NCBI GenBank assembly: GCA_025618425.1
Contig: CM046850.1
Location: 10,619,768 to 10,683,767 of the forward strand
Length of the DNA stretch: 64,000 nt
Direction of reading: 5' to 3'
Source: Heliocidaris tuberculata
Taxonomy: Eukaryota > Echinodermata > Echinoidea > Camarodonta > Echinometridae
A model generated the notes under the pieces. The model had not been told where the DNA came from. It searched no databases and saw only the letters and a list, made by a program, of their open reading frames with translations. The stretch's first letter is position 1. Each line of letters starts with the position of its first letter. A program made the translations under genes and the position numbers. Of the stretch, positions 1-12,900 are shown piece after piece.

Positions 1-1820
1 CCGCGACTCACCCGGAACAAGTTTTGGGCATGCTCAAAACTTGGGTGCGGGTAAATCGGACTTGCGTGCGCACTTCCGGGCAACTACGGGCGAGATACGT
101 GCTAGGTACTGTCAGGTGCGGGCCATCTGCGGAGACCTCCGGGTAGCAAAAATTGTTCCCCGCAAGTCACACGCTAGGCTTGCCCGGAAAGGTGTGACAG
201 GGCCTTTAAATAAGATTCCCCCCTTTTTTAATAGCATATTTGAACAATTGAATTAGTTCATCTTTATTCAAACATAAATCAGCATTATTCTGAAGATGAT
301 ATTAACAGCAAGTTCAATAGTCTCATCTAAAGGAACACTAGCTGGTAAACAAGCTGGTCACATCAAATGACACAAGAACTTTCTTCGGATGTTAAATAAT
401 TTTTTAAGCTCCTCTATAAAAAAAAAAAAAAAAAAAAAAAAAAGAAGAGAGAGAGAGAGAAAAAAAGGAAATTTGTGTGCAAAATTCATCAGAAATATAA
501 GGCAATGAGGGATCCAATTCAAGGTATTTGGCCAAATTGTAATTGTATGTTCCGATAGGTGACACAATGGGTCCAAAAGGTGGCATATCAGTACTATTAT
601 TGATCTTATGAATTTAAGGTAAACTATACGGCCTGGTTGGGAACCCCCTAGGTAGATATTGGCAAAAGTAGAAATGTCAAACGCACCTTTTGTCTTGAGT
701 TTGCAAAGAAAACGTTGTAGAAAACGTCTCCTAGGCAGTCAGGGTGGGGGTCATTATCAAGTTTTCTGAATTTAATACGGTCACTAAGTAATAATAATAG
801 AGCATTGATATATACATTTTTATCTAGAAGATCTATGAAGCGTAAAAAGCTAGCGCTACTTTATCGTAAAGCCTGGTGCCGGCCAATTGTTTTTATTCCT
901 CTTTCCAATAGAAGAGGGTTCTTACGTTTTGGCCCACTCCACTGACAGGTTCTTCACATAGCGTCCTCTCCTAAAGAGACTTTTGACATACTTTTTACAA
1001 ATTTGTTTGATTACGAATGATTTTTTAATGCAAAAAAAAAGAAAAAGAAAAAAAAAAAAGGGGGTTCATAGATTATCGACAACTCTCAGGTGCTTGGCTT
1101 TGGATTACCATGGCTTCTCTTGTAATGCAGATTCAAAATGGCCGCTTTTTGGCGCATGCGCGTACACTGTCATACGCAATCGGGGGCGAATCTGCTAATA
1201 AAACAATAGGCCTACCGGTAAAGTTTTGTTGACAATATCCATTTTTAAAATTGCTTTGATGTTGTTCAGATTAAGCAAAGACAATAATAAGAATGATTAT
1301 TATCGGAGATATAATAAGCCTGTGCGGGGAAGAACAAAGTGGAAATAATGGTATCGACGTCAAAAGATATATGTGCAATATATAATTTTAAAATATGTAA
1401 TTCACAATTTCAATGGATGTACATGCAATTTTTTGGCGTTTTTCATGGTCAGATTTAGAGTCAAAATTAGCATTAGCTGGGATTTACGGTGTAAAGAAAA
1501 ATTTTCTTTGTCAATTTATATGTTGGATGTGCAAAAGAACCCCCCCCCCCCCCCCGCACATCCTCTGATTAGGGTTGTTGCGATGTATAGGGGTAAAATT
1601 GATAAAATTTATTTAAATCAAAGTAATTTATTGAAACAAAATCAACATTTCTAATCTAAACATCGATCTAAAATGTGCATGTAGTGAATCTCCTCTGAAC
1701 GTAATGAATGACAATCCATTCTTCTTTCCGTCGAAAGTACATTGCACATATAAGGTGTGTTCTCGAAGTATTGCTTAACATAATAGTTTAAATGCTTTCA
1801 GAACGATGAAAAAATCAACA
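1..1820. other. Upstream non-coding region
   Basis: No gene is supported. The first 200 bp are GC-richer than the rest and may be the edge of a repeat. An A-run (418-444) is followed by a GA microsatellite. A second A-rich/G5 tract lies near 1030-1064. At 1523-1562 an 8-bp inverted pair (ggatgtgc/gcacatcc) flanks a C-run of about 15. Confidence 0.5.
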
Positions 1821-1825
1821 CCTCA

Positions 1826-1920
1826 TAATGCTTCTCGGACCAAAAAGGGTCGAGAAGACGAGATGCCGGATCTCGCCTTCTCGTCTTCTCGGACCTAAAA
1901 AGCTCGAGAAAGACGAGGAA
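1826..1920. repeat. Palindromic and direct-repeat array upstream of LAMP-like exon 1
   Basis: Two direct repeats of about 32 bp (1831-1862 and 1885-1917) start cttctcggacc. Within them a perfect 13-bp inverted pair, cgagaagacgaga (1851-1863) and its complement (1879-1891), can form a hairpin. It lies about 370-460 bp upstream of the start codon, so it may fall in the promoter or 5' untranslated region. A regulatory role is only inferred. Confidence 0.6.
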
Positions 1921-2285
1921 TTATCTCGTCATCTCATCGTTTTAAGCTTCCGTAGGTCGCAGGTCGCAGCCCTACATACAGATTTCGAAAACACACTCGC
2001 GGGGTGTATACCTGTGTACGAGAAGTATTAGCGCGTTTTCACAAGCACGACGCGGTTGTTGAATACGAGCGTATCGTGTGCAAAACCGGCCAGTTACCAT
2101 AGTAAAGCTCCAGCAACTCTCCGCCCTGTTGAAATCTAGAACCGTTCCCGGCCATCAATTCAACGGCATCCCCAAGGCATAATATTAGTAGACTCCCGAG
2201 TAGACTTCACATTCTCTTATAACGGAGCAGCTACTGGAGAGTTGAAAAAGCAGATACAAAACCACCCATTCTATATCAATCCACG

Positions 2286-2328
2286 ATGAGGCGATTGTCG
2301 ACTTTATTACAAGCTGTAGGAATTCTGG
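2286..2328 (+). CDS. LAMP-like gene exon 1: start codon and first half of signal peptide
   Basis: ATG at 2286 is followed by 14 codons (MRRLSTLLQAVGIL) and one base of a split Val codon, then a consensus GTGAGT donor at 2329. Spliced to exon 2, the peptide continues VAALASFSEVCDA, giving a basic n-region, hydrophobic core and small-residue cleavage zone. This joint frame is the reason for choosing this start. Without splicing, the frame only leads into a T-rich non-coding stretch. No convincing TATA box or mapped transcription start is visible upstream. Confidence 0.8.
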
Positions 2329-3762
2329 GTGAGTGGTATGATACTGAATATTCAGTTCTTATCTATTTTTCTAAAAATCTATCTTTTTTTTTTTCAATTA
2401 AATTTTCATATGAGCCTATACACGGTCATCTGCTGGTATACTTATATCTGGTAGACAGTCCTCTACTCTTAGGGAAAAGGCTCTCGAACGATTCTTAACT
2501 ACGTAGGCACTACTTGTAGGTGCAGACATTATTGTTCTGGTAGTGCAATCCACTATTTGATCACTCTATGTGAGTAGAAGTGGTTAACTATGTTCTCTTG
2601 TGAGCGCACGAAGCGTGCGAAATTCCTGATGAACACGCGAAGCATGCTCCCCAGGGGGGGGGGGGGGGGAGGGTGCAGGGAGGGGGGAAACTTTCGCTTT
2701 GACGTTTTAGCAAATTTGAGAGAAATATAACCACCCGTAGTACCTTTTTTTTAGGCGGAAAGTTAGTTCGACGCCCTGACTGCTTTTCAGTTATTTGGAC
2801 GCATTGCTGCACTGTACATGTAACAGGGGTGGGCGCAGGGAGTGGGAGTTCCCTCTTCCCGCGTGAAGCGCAAAAAACTTTGACGAAGCAGCTAAAAACG
2901 TTTTAGCAACTTTTGAGAGAAAGATAAGGGCTCTTAGCACCTTATTAAGGGTTTTTTCTCTCACTCCGCCCCCCCCCCCCCGCTTTTTCGCTCTCGCTTT
3001 TTTTTTTTTTTTTTTTTTTTAGGTTGGGGGGGGGGGGGGCGACCGCCCCAATCGCCCCCCCCCCCCCCGTGGCTACGCGCCTGCCCAATGGGCAGCTTGA
3101 GTAGGCTATATAATATGCAGGGAAAGGCCCCCACAGAAACGCGCTGACTTCCATAGACAATCTTCATTTTTGAGAAATATGAGGAACTTTCAGATTCAGA
3201 TTTATGGACTGTTTTCAATCATATTAACATAAAAAATGTAGTAGAAAATAAATACAATTACAACAATAATATAACAATGATTTTTCCATAGATATGGGCA
3301 CATAATAATGTTGAATATAAAGTAAAGCATATGATGCACATTTATTGACCTGAGTGATGTTGAAAACAGTTGGACATGTTTAAAAGCAAAGCTTGTATAT
3401 TACATGTCCAGAAACTTATCAAACTTAATCACGATTGGGTTGTTCGATAATATTAATTTCATAAAGCATCATTAGGAGAAGCGATATATTGATAAGTCTA
3501 GAGAGCATTGATAAGTGAGTTGAGATAGAAGGACCATTGCTTTAACCCACAAGAAAAACTTAAGTGTAAAAGTACAGTGCAAGTGCAAGACAGTGTGGAA
3601 ACAAAAAGAGAATGAAGAGCAGGAGGATGGAGGAAGGAGGAAAGTTAGTGAAAGAAAGTGAGTGTGTCTGTGTGTGTGTGAGAAGAAGGGAGAGAGAAGG
3701 GGCAGGAAAAAGAAGGGGTGAACAGGGGTGAAAAGGGAGTAATAATAAACGAGAGAAGGAGG

Positions 3763-3797
<35 letters not shown>

Positions 3798-6700
3798 ATA
3801 GAGGTGGGTCCTGCTCGCTCAGTTTGGTACTTTTTTATTATATTAAAAAACTTCATTGACATTGACATCAATATTTTGTTTTTACAATGCAAAGCATTAG
3901 TGTAAAGAAAATTAACAATCACATGGAAATGAAATGGAGGAAAAAAAAGAAGAAATATATAGCAAATCATAACAGGACTACTCAGTTTGAATTCACTGCA
4001 TATGGTTGAAGAAGATGTTTTTTTATTTTTTTATTTTTTTTAATTATTTGCTTTTGAAACAGTTTAGAACTGGGAGTTGATTATATCGCTGCTGAGTGAG
4101 TTCCAGTATTTCGGGCAGTAGAAAAAACGGCTTTGTGTGAAAAAAAAAAAAAAAAAAATAGTGCGGGTGCGGGGAAGGTGAAAACGGTTGGATTGTCTTG
4201 TTGGGTATTTATGTATGGAACTGTTTTTTGTGAACATGTCAGTGAAAGCGTGTGGCAGTTCGTTTTTGTTCAATTTATACATGTTACACCTGACTTGTCC
4301 TGTTTGAAAAAGAAATAAATCTGGAAACTTCAGAATTTTGATTCGTAAAATAAAGGATCGCTATGTGAACGAATAGTCCTGAGCTTTTATGCATTATCCT
4401 TATAATTTTCTTTTGTAAGATATAATTTTATCGGTAAGATATTTATTAGCGATACCCCAAGCTATTATTCCATAATAAAAATAATATTAGTGAAAAGTAT
4501 GGTATAAAAAGCGTAGTCATTGGGAAGAAATATTTGAGTTTATTCATTATTCCAATATTCCGAGAAATAATCTTGGATATATTTTGTATGTACATGTTCC
4601 AGTTAAGTTTATCGTCAATCGTTAGCCCTAGAAATTTGATTGAGAGCTCGCTTTCTGGCCTCAACCTTCAAACTCTTATCTTCTCGCCGACTCGTCCTCC
4701 TAGAAACCTTTTCTCTTAAACTTCTCCAATCACCGCGACATCGTGAACTTCTTCCTCCTACTCGCCGCCAGACCTCTTGCCGTGATCTCAGAAATGCTCA
4801 TCATTTGAATATGCCTCGTTGTAGAACTGAAAGATATCGTTCTTCAACAATCCCTTCTATAATTCGTCTTCTTAATGATAACCGTTTCTGAATGGAATAA
4901 TGTTCCTATATTGTTATAGTCTTGTGGTTTTATTCATTGTAACGTCACCAGCTGGTCACTAGTCTATTTCCTTTCTCTCTTCCTATCCTTCTTCTTTCTA
5001 TCTTCTGTTTTCATCTTCTATACTTTCTCTTTTCAATGAATAATTCATGGCTATGATCACTGTTAGTCCTCTCTTTATACATGCAAGCGTTCACTGATCT
5101 TTTTTATTCAATCTTTTTGCTATATATTTCTAGAACTTTTTAATGAATGTTTTTATCTGAATTGTTGTATGGTGCAAATACTTGGTCACACATTACAATT
5201 TTTTATTGATTCTCTTTTATTATAATGCATTTTAATAATCTCTGAATTTAGCATTTATACTTATTTTCCCATGGCTACGCTAAGTACTCATTCATTTTAA
5301 TGAGCCTTTTGTGATGACTTTAGCTTTCAGAATCTTTTGTCTTACCAATGCCGTTTATCTGATAATTTCCGTTTCATCTTTCATGACCCAAAGTTAAAGG
5401 TACTTTGAATTGTGTTTCTTTATATTTCAATTCTGCATTCTTCCCTACAGTTCTTATCCTTGCTGTTTATATGATTCTCACAAACCACTCGTTACTCTGG
5501 TCTCGGATTTATTATTTTAAATATTATGCTCTTGATTCGCTTTGTGCAGGTCATCCTATTCCTGCTTTTACAATATTTTTATACGAAAGAATTTAAAATT
5601 TATTTTTGGACTGGATTATTCTAAGTAAATATCCTTTTATACAACTTTATGCAACTTTTACGGTGTATTGTATTTTATGATAATTCCCTTGTTTTGTTTT
5701 AGGTACAATGACATAGGTTGCATATTGTTAAACAAACGCTTATAACTCACTTTTTGTTCATGAAACCTAAATTCTTTACTACGATTTTACTCATGTTAGA
5801 AACTTCGTTATTTAAATTTCATCTTTTACATGTGTTTCCTTGCTATATAATGATATTATTTATTATGTTTCTTTTGTTTTTTGATGTTTCATTATGATGT
5901 GATCAATTTTGTACAAACTTTGTGAAAACAAACATTATCAGCTTTTTAGCTGCAAGTCTTGTTTTTTAATAAACCATTACAATTCAATTCAATTCAATTG
6001 AATATGGTTTGCTCGAAAGCCAAACTGCGAATCACAAATAATGTTATGTTTGTTGAGAAAGGTTCCTCTGATAGAGAAAATTCTTTCTAAAACTTTTTGA
6101 GAGGAATGGTAATAATGATATTGGCCTATATTGGTTTCTAAAGCATCACCTTTCTTGAATATTGGGATGACTTTAGCTATTTTTATACTATTTGGTACTA
6201 TACCCGTAGTTAATGATAAGTTAAAAATATGAACCAAAGGATTTGCAATCGCTAAGATAATTGACTTGAGATTTAAGGTAATTGCCAATGTCGTCATGAC
6301 CTGAACTTTTCTTCCTTTCCAGTTTATTTACTATACCAATAATTTCCTCGCGGTTTGTTGGGACAAAAAACAGTGAAGATGGGTTTTGGTTACTTAAAGA
6401 ATTGTGGAATTTTCTTTCGGTTGTCGTGATGTCGGTTTTGTCCAATTTGGGAGAAGTATGAGTTGAAGGTTTTAGCCATAGCTTGAGGGTCTTCGACTAT
6501 AGTGTTAGTCTGCCTAATTTTTGATGAAAGGATTGTAATGAAACTATACTCATTTGATGGAGGAAGCTTTAAATTTCTAATTCAGCAATAGCAATAGCTT
6601 TTTTTCTAAATTTTGAACATTTATTTTGGGGGCGCAAAATGAATGAAAACCCTGAAGAAATATGTTTGAGGAATAAAGCAAAGTAATTGCAAGGCAAATT

Positions 6701-9700
6701 TATGATTTCTTGCGAATGATCTATACTTTGAAAGTGCTTCTTATGCTTTTTGTCTCGCCCACCGGAGGTGAAGGCGAGACTAAGGGATCCAAATGGCGTC
6801 CGTCCGTCGTCCGTCCGTCGTCCGTCGTTCGTCACATATGTTAAAGTTTACCTGCAAGACTCTCTTAGGACTCATAACTTGGCAACTGTTGCTGCAATGG
6901 CAACCAGACTTGGGTGATAGAAGCACTAGGGGTATCTTCATGTTATGGTGTTGTTGGAGGTCACATGATGACGTAAAAGGTCATTTGAGGTCATATATTA
7001 AAGAGTACCTGCAAGACTCTCTTTTCATATGTTAAAGTTTACCTGCAAGACTCTCTTTTGACAAATAACTTCACATCAGTTGCTTGGATTACAACCTAAC
7101 TTGGGTCATAGATGCATTGGGGCTACCTTCATGTTATGGTGCCGTCGAAGGTCACGTGATAAGGTCAAAGGTCATTTGAGGCCGGGTGATAATATGTTAA
7201 AGTTTACCTGCAACACTCTCTTATGACACATAACTCTGCACATGTTGCTGCAATGGCAACCAAACTTGGGTGATAGGTTCACTTGGGGTACATTCAAGTT
7301 ATGGTGCCTTCAGAGGTCACATGGTAAGGTCAAAGGTCATTTCAGGTCAAACGTTAAAGTTTACCTGCAAGACTCTCTTATGACAGATAACTTTGGAACC
7401 ATCACTCACTTTTCAACCAAACTTGGGTTGTAGATGCACTATTAAAGGGGACCTGCATGTTATGGTGCCGTCAGAGGTCACATGATAAGGTCAAAGATCA
7501 TTTGAGGTCATAGGTTTAAGTTTACCTGCAAGACTCTCTTATGACACATAACTCTGCACATGTTGCTGCAATGGCAACCAAACTTGGGTGATAGGTGTAC
7601 TTAGGGTGCATTCATGTTATTTCCGCGAGTGGGCGAGACACAATATTGCTTATGCTCTTGTTTATATCTCATCTGGGGGCGCAAAATTTAACAATCTCCT
7701 GCCTTATGCGGGGGGGGGGGGGATCAACTAGAGTCAGTTAATGGTTAACACTTAAAAATGCCATTGATAGATCCTGAACATAATTATGCTAGGGAGCATT
7801 TCAAACCCTATAAAAACACCATTTCTTACGTATTTTGTCATTGACTGGGGCGCAAACAACCCTCAAAGACCCTACGTTTTCTTGTATTTCTCCCCCTTTT
7901 CTTTCTCTCTTTTGCATTTTTGCGCCCCCTTCAAGTGCCGCCCGGGGCACGTGCCCCTCTGCGTACTGGGTATACAGTTCATTGCGCGACAATGTCTTGA
8001 GTAAACAAGAATAGACTTGTTATGAAGATTACTTACTTGCATGGCCTAAAAAATTATGAGCAGGATGAATCGAATCCGAATGTTTAAATTCTTACGGGAG
8101 GTAAAAAATTCAGGCAGGGTGTTTCAATGTGACAATGTGACATATGAAATGTGAAAAAAGGAGAAATAAACATTTCCAGACATATTATTTCAAGCTCTTC
8201 CCGTTTCCTGTTTATTTCCTAATCATGCTAATCTCGTCTCGGATATTCTTTCATTTCTCTACTATAACCCTTCCCCGCTCCTCCCTCTTTTTTAAACACA
8301 TATACACACACCCGCACACGCATCCTTCATGCTTCATTTCAATTTTTTCATGAAGGGTCATATTTGCTTTGTTAAAAAAGTTACAGCCTTTGTTCCCTAA
8401 AAGTTGTCTTTGATAAAAGCAGAAAAATAGAGGAACATATCAATGAAAGTTGATATCTTATAAAGAGTTATAAGTTTATGGATTTTTAAAGCTGCGATCA
8501 AGCACAATAGTGGGGTGGGTTATAGGTCAATTTTCGTGACACTCCTAATGTTCTACAAATCAATTTTAGTCGAGGAGCTCCCGCAATTTTTTTTTTTTTT
8601 TTTTTTTTTTGAGCGGGGGGGGGGGGGGGGAGGACTCGCTTAAAATGGAAAAATCCAAAATGGCGGCCATCTAGTATAATAAAAACAACCTTTTCGGGTT
8701 AAATCATGTCATAGAGTGCATAAATCCGTTTTAAAATGAAATTATCAATTTTAAAGCACGTTATTTTTCATTCTAAAAAATAAAAAGCCCGGTTTTCATG
8801 TTTTAAGGGACAATAAATGACTTTTAAAATAATATCTGCAAAAGGCACCCTCACTTTGATCCAATAGTTTACTTGGATAGTAGTCACTGCATGTGCATGG
8901 TGAAAGAAGCTGCATTTCAGCCAGGACAAAAATGAAAAAACAACAACAACAACAACAAACAAACAAAACAACAACAGCAACAGCAACAAAACAAAACATA
9001 ACAGAATCGGGGCGAACGGCGTTCTCCCCAATCCTGGATGTTTTCATAGCGATGTATATAATATATATGAGATGTATTGTTACAGTCAAACCTGCTTTAG
9101 TGACCACCTGTACAGAAAGACCACCTGTCTATAAAGACCACAATATTTGTTCCCTTGAAAAGTGTTTCTTATTGAAACATGTGTTAAAGGAACCTGTCCA
9201 TAAAGACCACCTGCTCATAAAGACCGCTTTTCTTGTCTCCCTTGAGTGGTCTTTATAGACAGGTTTCACTGTAGTTCGTTTTTCAGCCTTATTCATACTT
9301 GATGAGTCTAATATGTGAATTTCATTTGCCGCCGAGAAAAGAAGAGAAGTGGTATACTTATTTCCTTGTAAATATTACTTGGTGGTTGACATGTAATTAA
9401 CTTAGACATGAAAATGTTATATTATAAATGAAAAAAAAAAACAAAACAAAAAAAAAAAACAAAAAAACACCGATTACATCGGGGAATATGAACGATATTG
9501 ATATAAATTTATGATCTTGTGAATTTTATATTTCAAGTATTTCCTGGATCATAACAACATTATAGGCTAATTCTATTTCAAGTGTGATAAGCTCTATAGA
9601 GCATTATATTTTAAGTATTTCCCGGATCATAAGAACATTATAGCCTAATTCTATTTCAAGTGTGATAAGCTCTAGAGCATTACAGGAAACTTCTCAGGAG

Positions 9701-9959
9701 ACAATTATCCAGTATTGCATCTCTTAGTAGGACTTACCTGTGCAATGAATTACTGAACATCATGATTTTTTTTAAAGACAGTTTAGTTTGTGCATGAAAG
9801 CAAAGTTATCAAATCATCTCCAGTTTTCATGATGAACTTGAAGTATAATGCAGATTTTTGTTTTCCAAAGATTTTAATTTCTGACTAATTTCACTCTTTA
9901 TTTCCATTATTTCTATCATAATTGTTTTTGTTTTTTTTTCTTTGTATTGTTTGCCAATT

Positions 9960-9994
<35 letters not shown>

Positions 9995-12900
9995 TTTATA
10001 ATTTTAATTGTAGTCCATGTCAGTTCAGTCCTAGAAATGTGATTGTGGAATTTTTCAATGAAATGTCTATCTCTCTCTTTCATTATTATAAATTTCTGCA
10101 TACTACTAAAAATAATAAGAAAAAAAAAAAAACCATCACAATGATATGTATAAGTTATAATTTACTATGACAATATATAATATCGCGAGTGACATTGCTG
10201 TCAAGCACCATAGGCGTGAGGCGGAGGGGGGGGGGGGAGGGGGACTGGTACTAGGCGCAGCCCTATTTCCCAGAGGATTTTCAGAGTTCCTTCCTACTTG
10301 GGCATCCTTACATTAAATTATACCTCATGTTTGTATTGACGGAATAACATTTATAATGAAGTATCTTAATTTTGAAACTGGAAAGTTGGTATTCGGGCAA
10401 GAGGCGTCAGCCCCCTCGCGAAAATGTGACGGTACTCCTATGCAATAGACTGACTTTAATATTTTCTATTGATGTGTAAATCGTTTCTGGCCCTCATAAT
10501 ACATACTTTAGAATTTCTTTCCAGATAAAAATTGTCGAAGAACCAACCTAATATGTAAAAAAGTAACAAATAGTTTGAGTTGTTGATATAATGAATACTC
10601 GTTGGCCACAATCAGTCCCATCCACCTCGCCATAGTCCATATGCTGGATTTTGTTTGACCATGATTTTTTTTTTTTTTAATTGTGCCAGTATTATATTCT
10701 GGTAGCAAAATCGTACTCTGATGCTACTAAGCTTAAAGTCCCCGAGAATGATTACGATTTCAGCATAACCGGCGGCCATTTGGGATCGTTTATTGGACGT
10801 TTATATATCAGGTTTGTGCTAGGCCCATATTCCTTATTCTCTAAATAATACGTCGATACATTCTATTTCTCCCAAAGCTAAAATTATTACTCAAAAGTAG
10901 AATAAGGTTGTCCGTAAGGCCACATGGTACCAAAAACTGAGCTGTTTTCCCAGAAATTTTTCAGTTTTTAGATGGGGTGTCGCAAGCTCATAAGTGTCCG
11001 ATCGAACGTTGCAGTCATCAACAGTCAGTGCTAAGGCCAACGCACACCTTACGATCCGATTTCAGAAGAAAATGTAATATCATTTGACAAATCATTTAAA
11101 AACGAAAAATATTTTTGATTGATGGTCTGAATAGTCAAACATAGTAAAATCGATAATACGGCCTTTGACGAGTTTTCTAGTCGGTGGAATGGCCAAATCG
11201 GCTCCGAGTCGTAGTGACGTCACAAAATCGTACGACCGTCTACGATCTGAAACTAATTTTGCCCTTATTCCCTGCAGAAAGCTGACAGCTCACCATTAGT
11301 ATTCATATAACTTTTCAGAACCTGAATAGGGTAAATTTCATTCGTCAAAATGCCAATATTTAATGCCATAGCGATTTATTTCACAATCGGATAGCAGACT
11401 GATCGTAAAGGCGGATTCACACCGAACACGACACACGACACACGACACACGACATTCTCAACAAAACGACATACTACACGACAAACGGCGAAAAAACAGT
11501 GCACACCGCACACGAGTAAAAGTCGTGCTGGAGAGAGGGCGATGTCGTTTTTGATGATGAGAATGTCGTGATAGTATTCATTTGAAGTTCATCATTGTAG
11601 TCATCAAAATAATTCTATAAGAGTTTTATATTGTTTAATTTTGAAATCATTTATTCTTTATTTGGATTTCTAAAAGTTGTTAAATTGGTCAAGTGACACA
11701 TGTTGAGAAATTACAAAAGTAATATTTGCCGTTTTCTATTCGGAATAATCATAGCTGTATTTTGTTTTCTTCATATCGTGTGAGTATTATAAATACATTT
11801 TTTAAAAATGATCTTTGTCGTCTATTCGGAATAAATCCAAGCAGTTTTGTTTTATACACTCACGACTGACCATGTTTTAGAGACAAAATGATCTGAAAAA
11901 TATATTTCCTTAATTGAAAATAGTGGTGCAGGCTTATAATTATCTAGAATACGGGTACCAGACATTAGGAGAGTAGATCTACTTAATTTCTTGCTGGACC
12001 AAGTCTAACGGAAATTTTTGTTTTCCATTTATGACGAGTAGATTGTCTATGACACATGGTCATAACCTTATTTCTGTGACATACTAGTAATATGCACATT
12101 TTCCCCAAACTTAAAAAAAAAAAAAAATTCTGTCTGCAATTTGGATTTGGTGCAGCTACCGGGGGGGGGGGGGGGGTGGAAATAAATGGCTAAGTGGGAG
12201 GTTGCGATATGATAGGACTCCTCACACACCCTCTCCTTTCTAATTGGTTTGCTTTATTACTTCACATTCTATCAAGTATACTCACTTCCATACCAATATA
12301 CCTCAAATAAAATCGCAGTTACAACCGCATACCTTGCAAGTTTCTCCTTTCTTTCAAATTGTAAATACAGGGGGAAAGTTGTCGGTATTGTTGAATATTC
12401 TATGTATCTGTGTATAAGTTATCTCAAAACACACTCATGGTTGATAAAAAAAAAAAAAAATCAGATATTTGTCAACAAAGCAAAAGCAATACTTTGCCCC
12501 ATATTATGGAAAATCTTTAAATGACTCCAGAGAATACGTTTTCAAAGTTGCATTGAAAAAATACACACTTTTAAATGTCTTTCCCTATTTCTTCTCCCCC
12601 TCCCCCTCTCTCTTCTCTTTATTCCCCCTCTCTCTATTCCCTCCCTCTCTCCCCCCCCCCTCTATCTCTCTCTCTCTCTATCTCTATTCCCTTCCCCCTC
12701 TCTCTTTCAAAATTGTTCAGTACCCATTGTATTCTGTTTGAGAGCTGAAAAAAAACCTGAATATAATTGGAAAGATTATCATTAAACAATACAAATATTT
12801 AAAAGACTTAAACAGTTATTTAATACTGCGATTCAAAACTTTGAATGAGATAGATTTCTACAACAAGCACCTTTAACAAAATAATAGACCAGTATGGATT

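Noticed and set aside
3560..3970. 136-codon minus-strand open frame
   Set aside because: Created by a GA/CT microsatellite.
6751..7640. CRISPR-like repeat array
   Set aside because: Units are about 160 bp, diverged and contiguous with no unique spacers; eukaryotic minisatellite.
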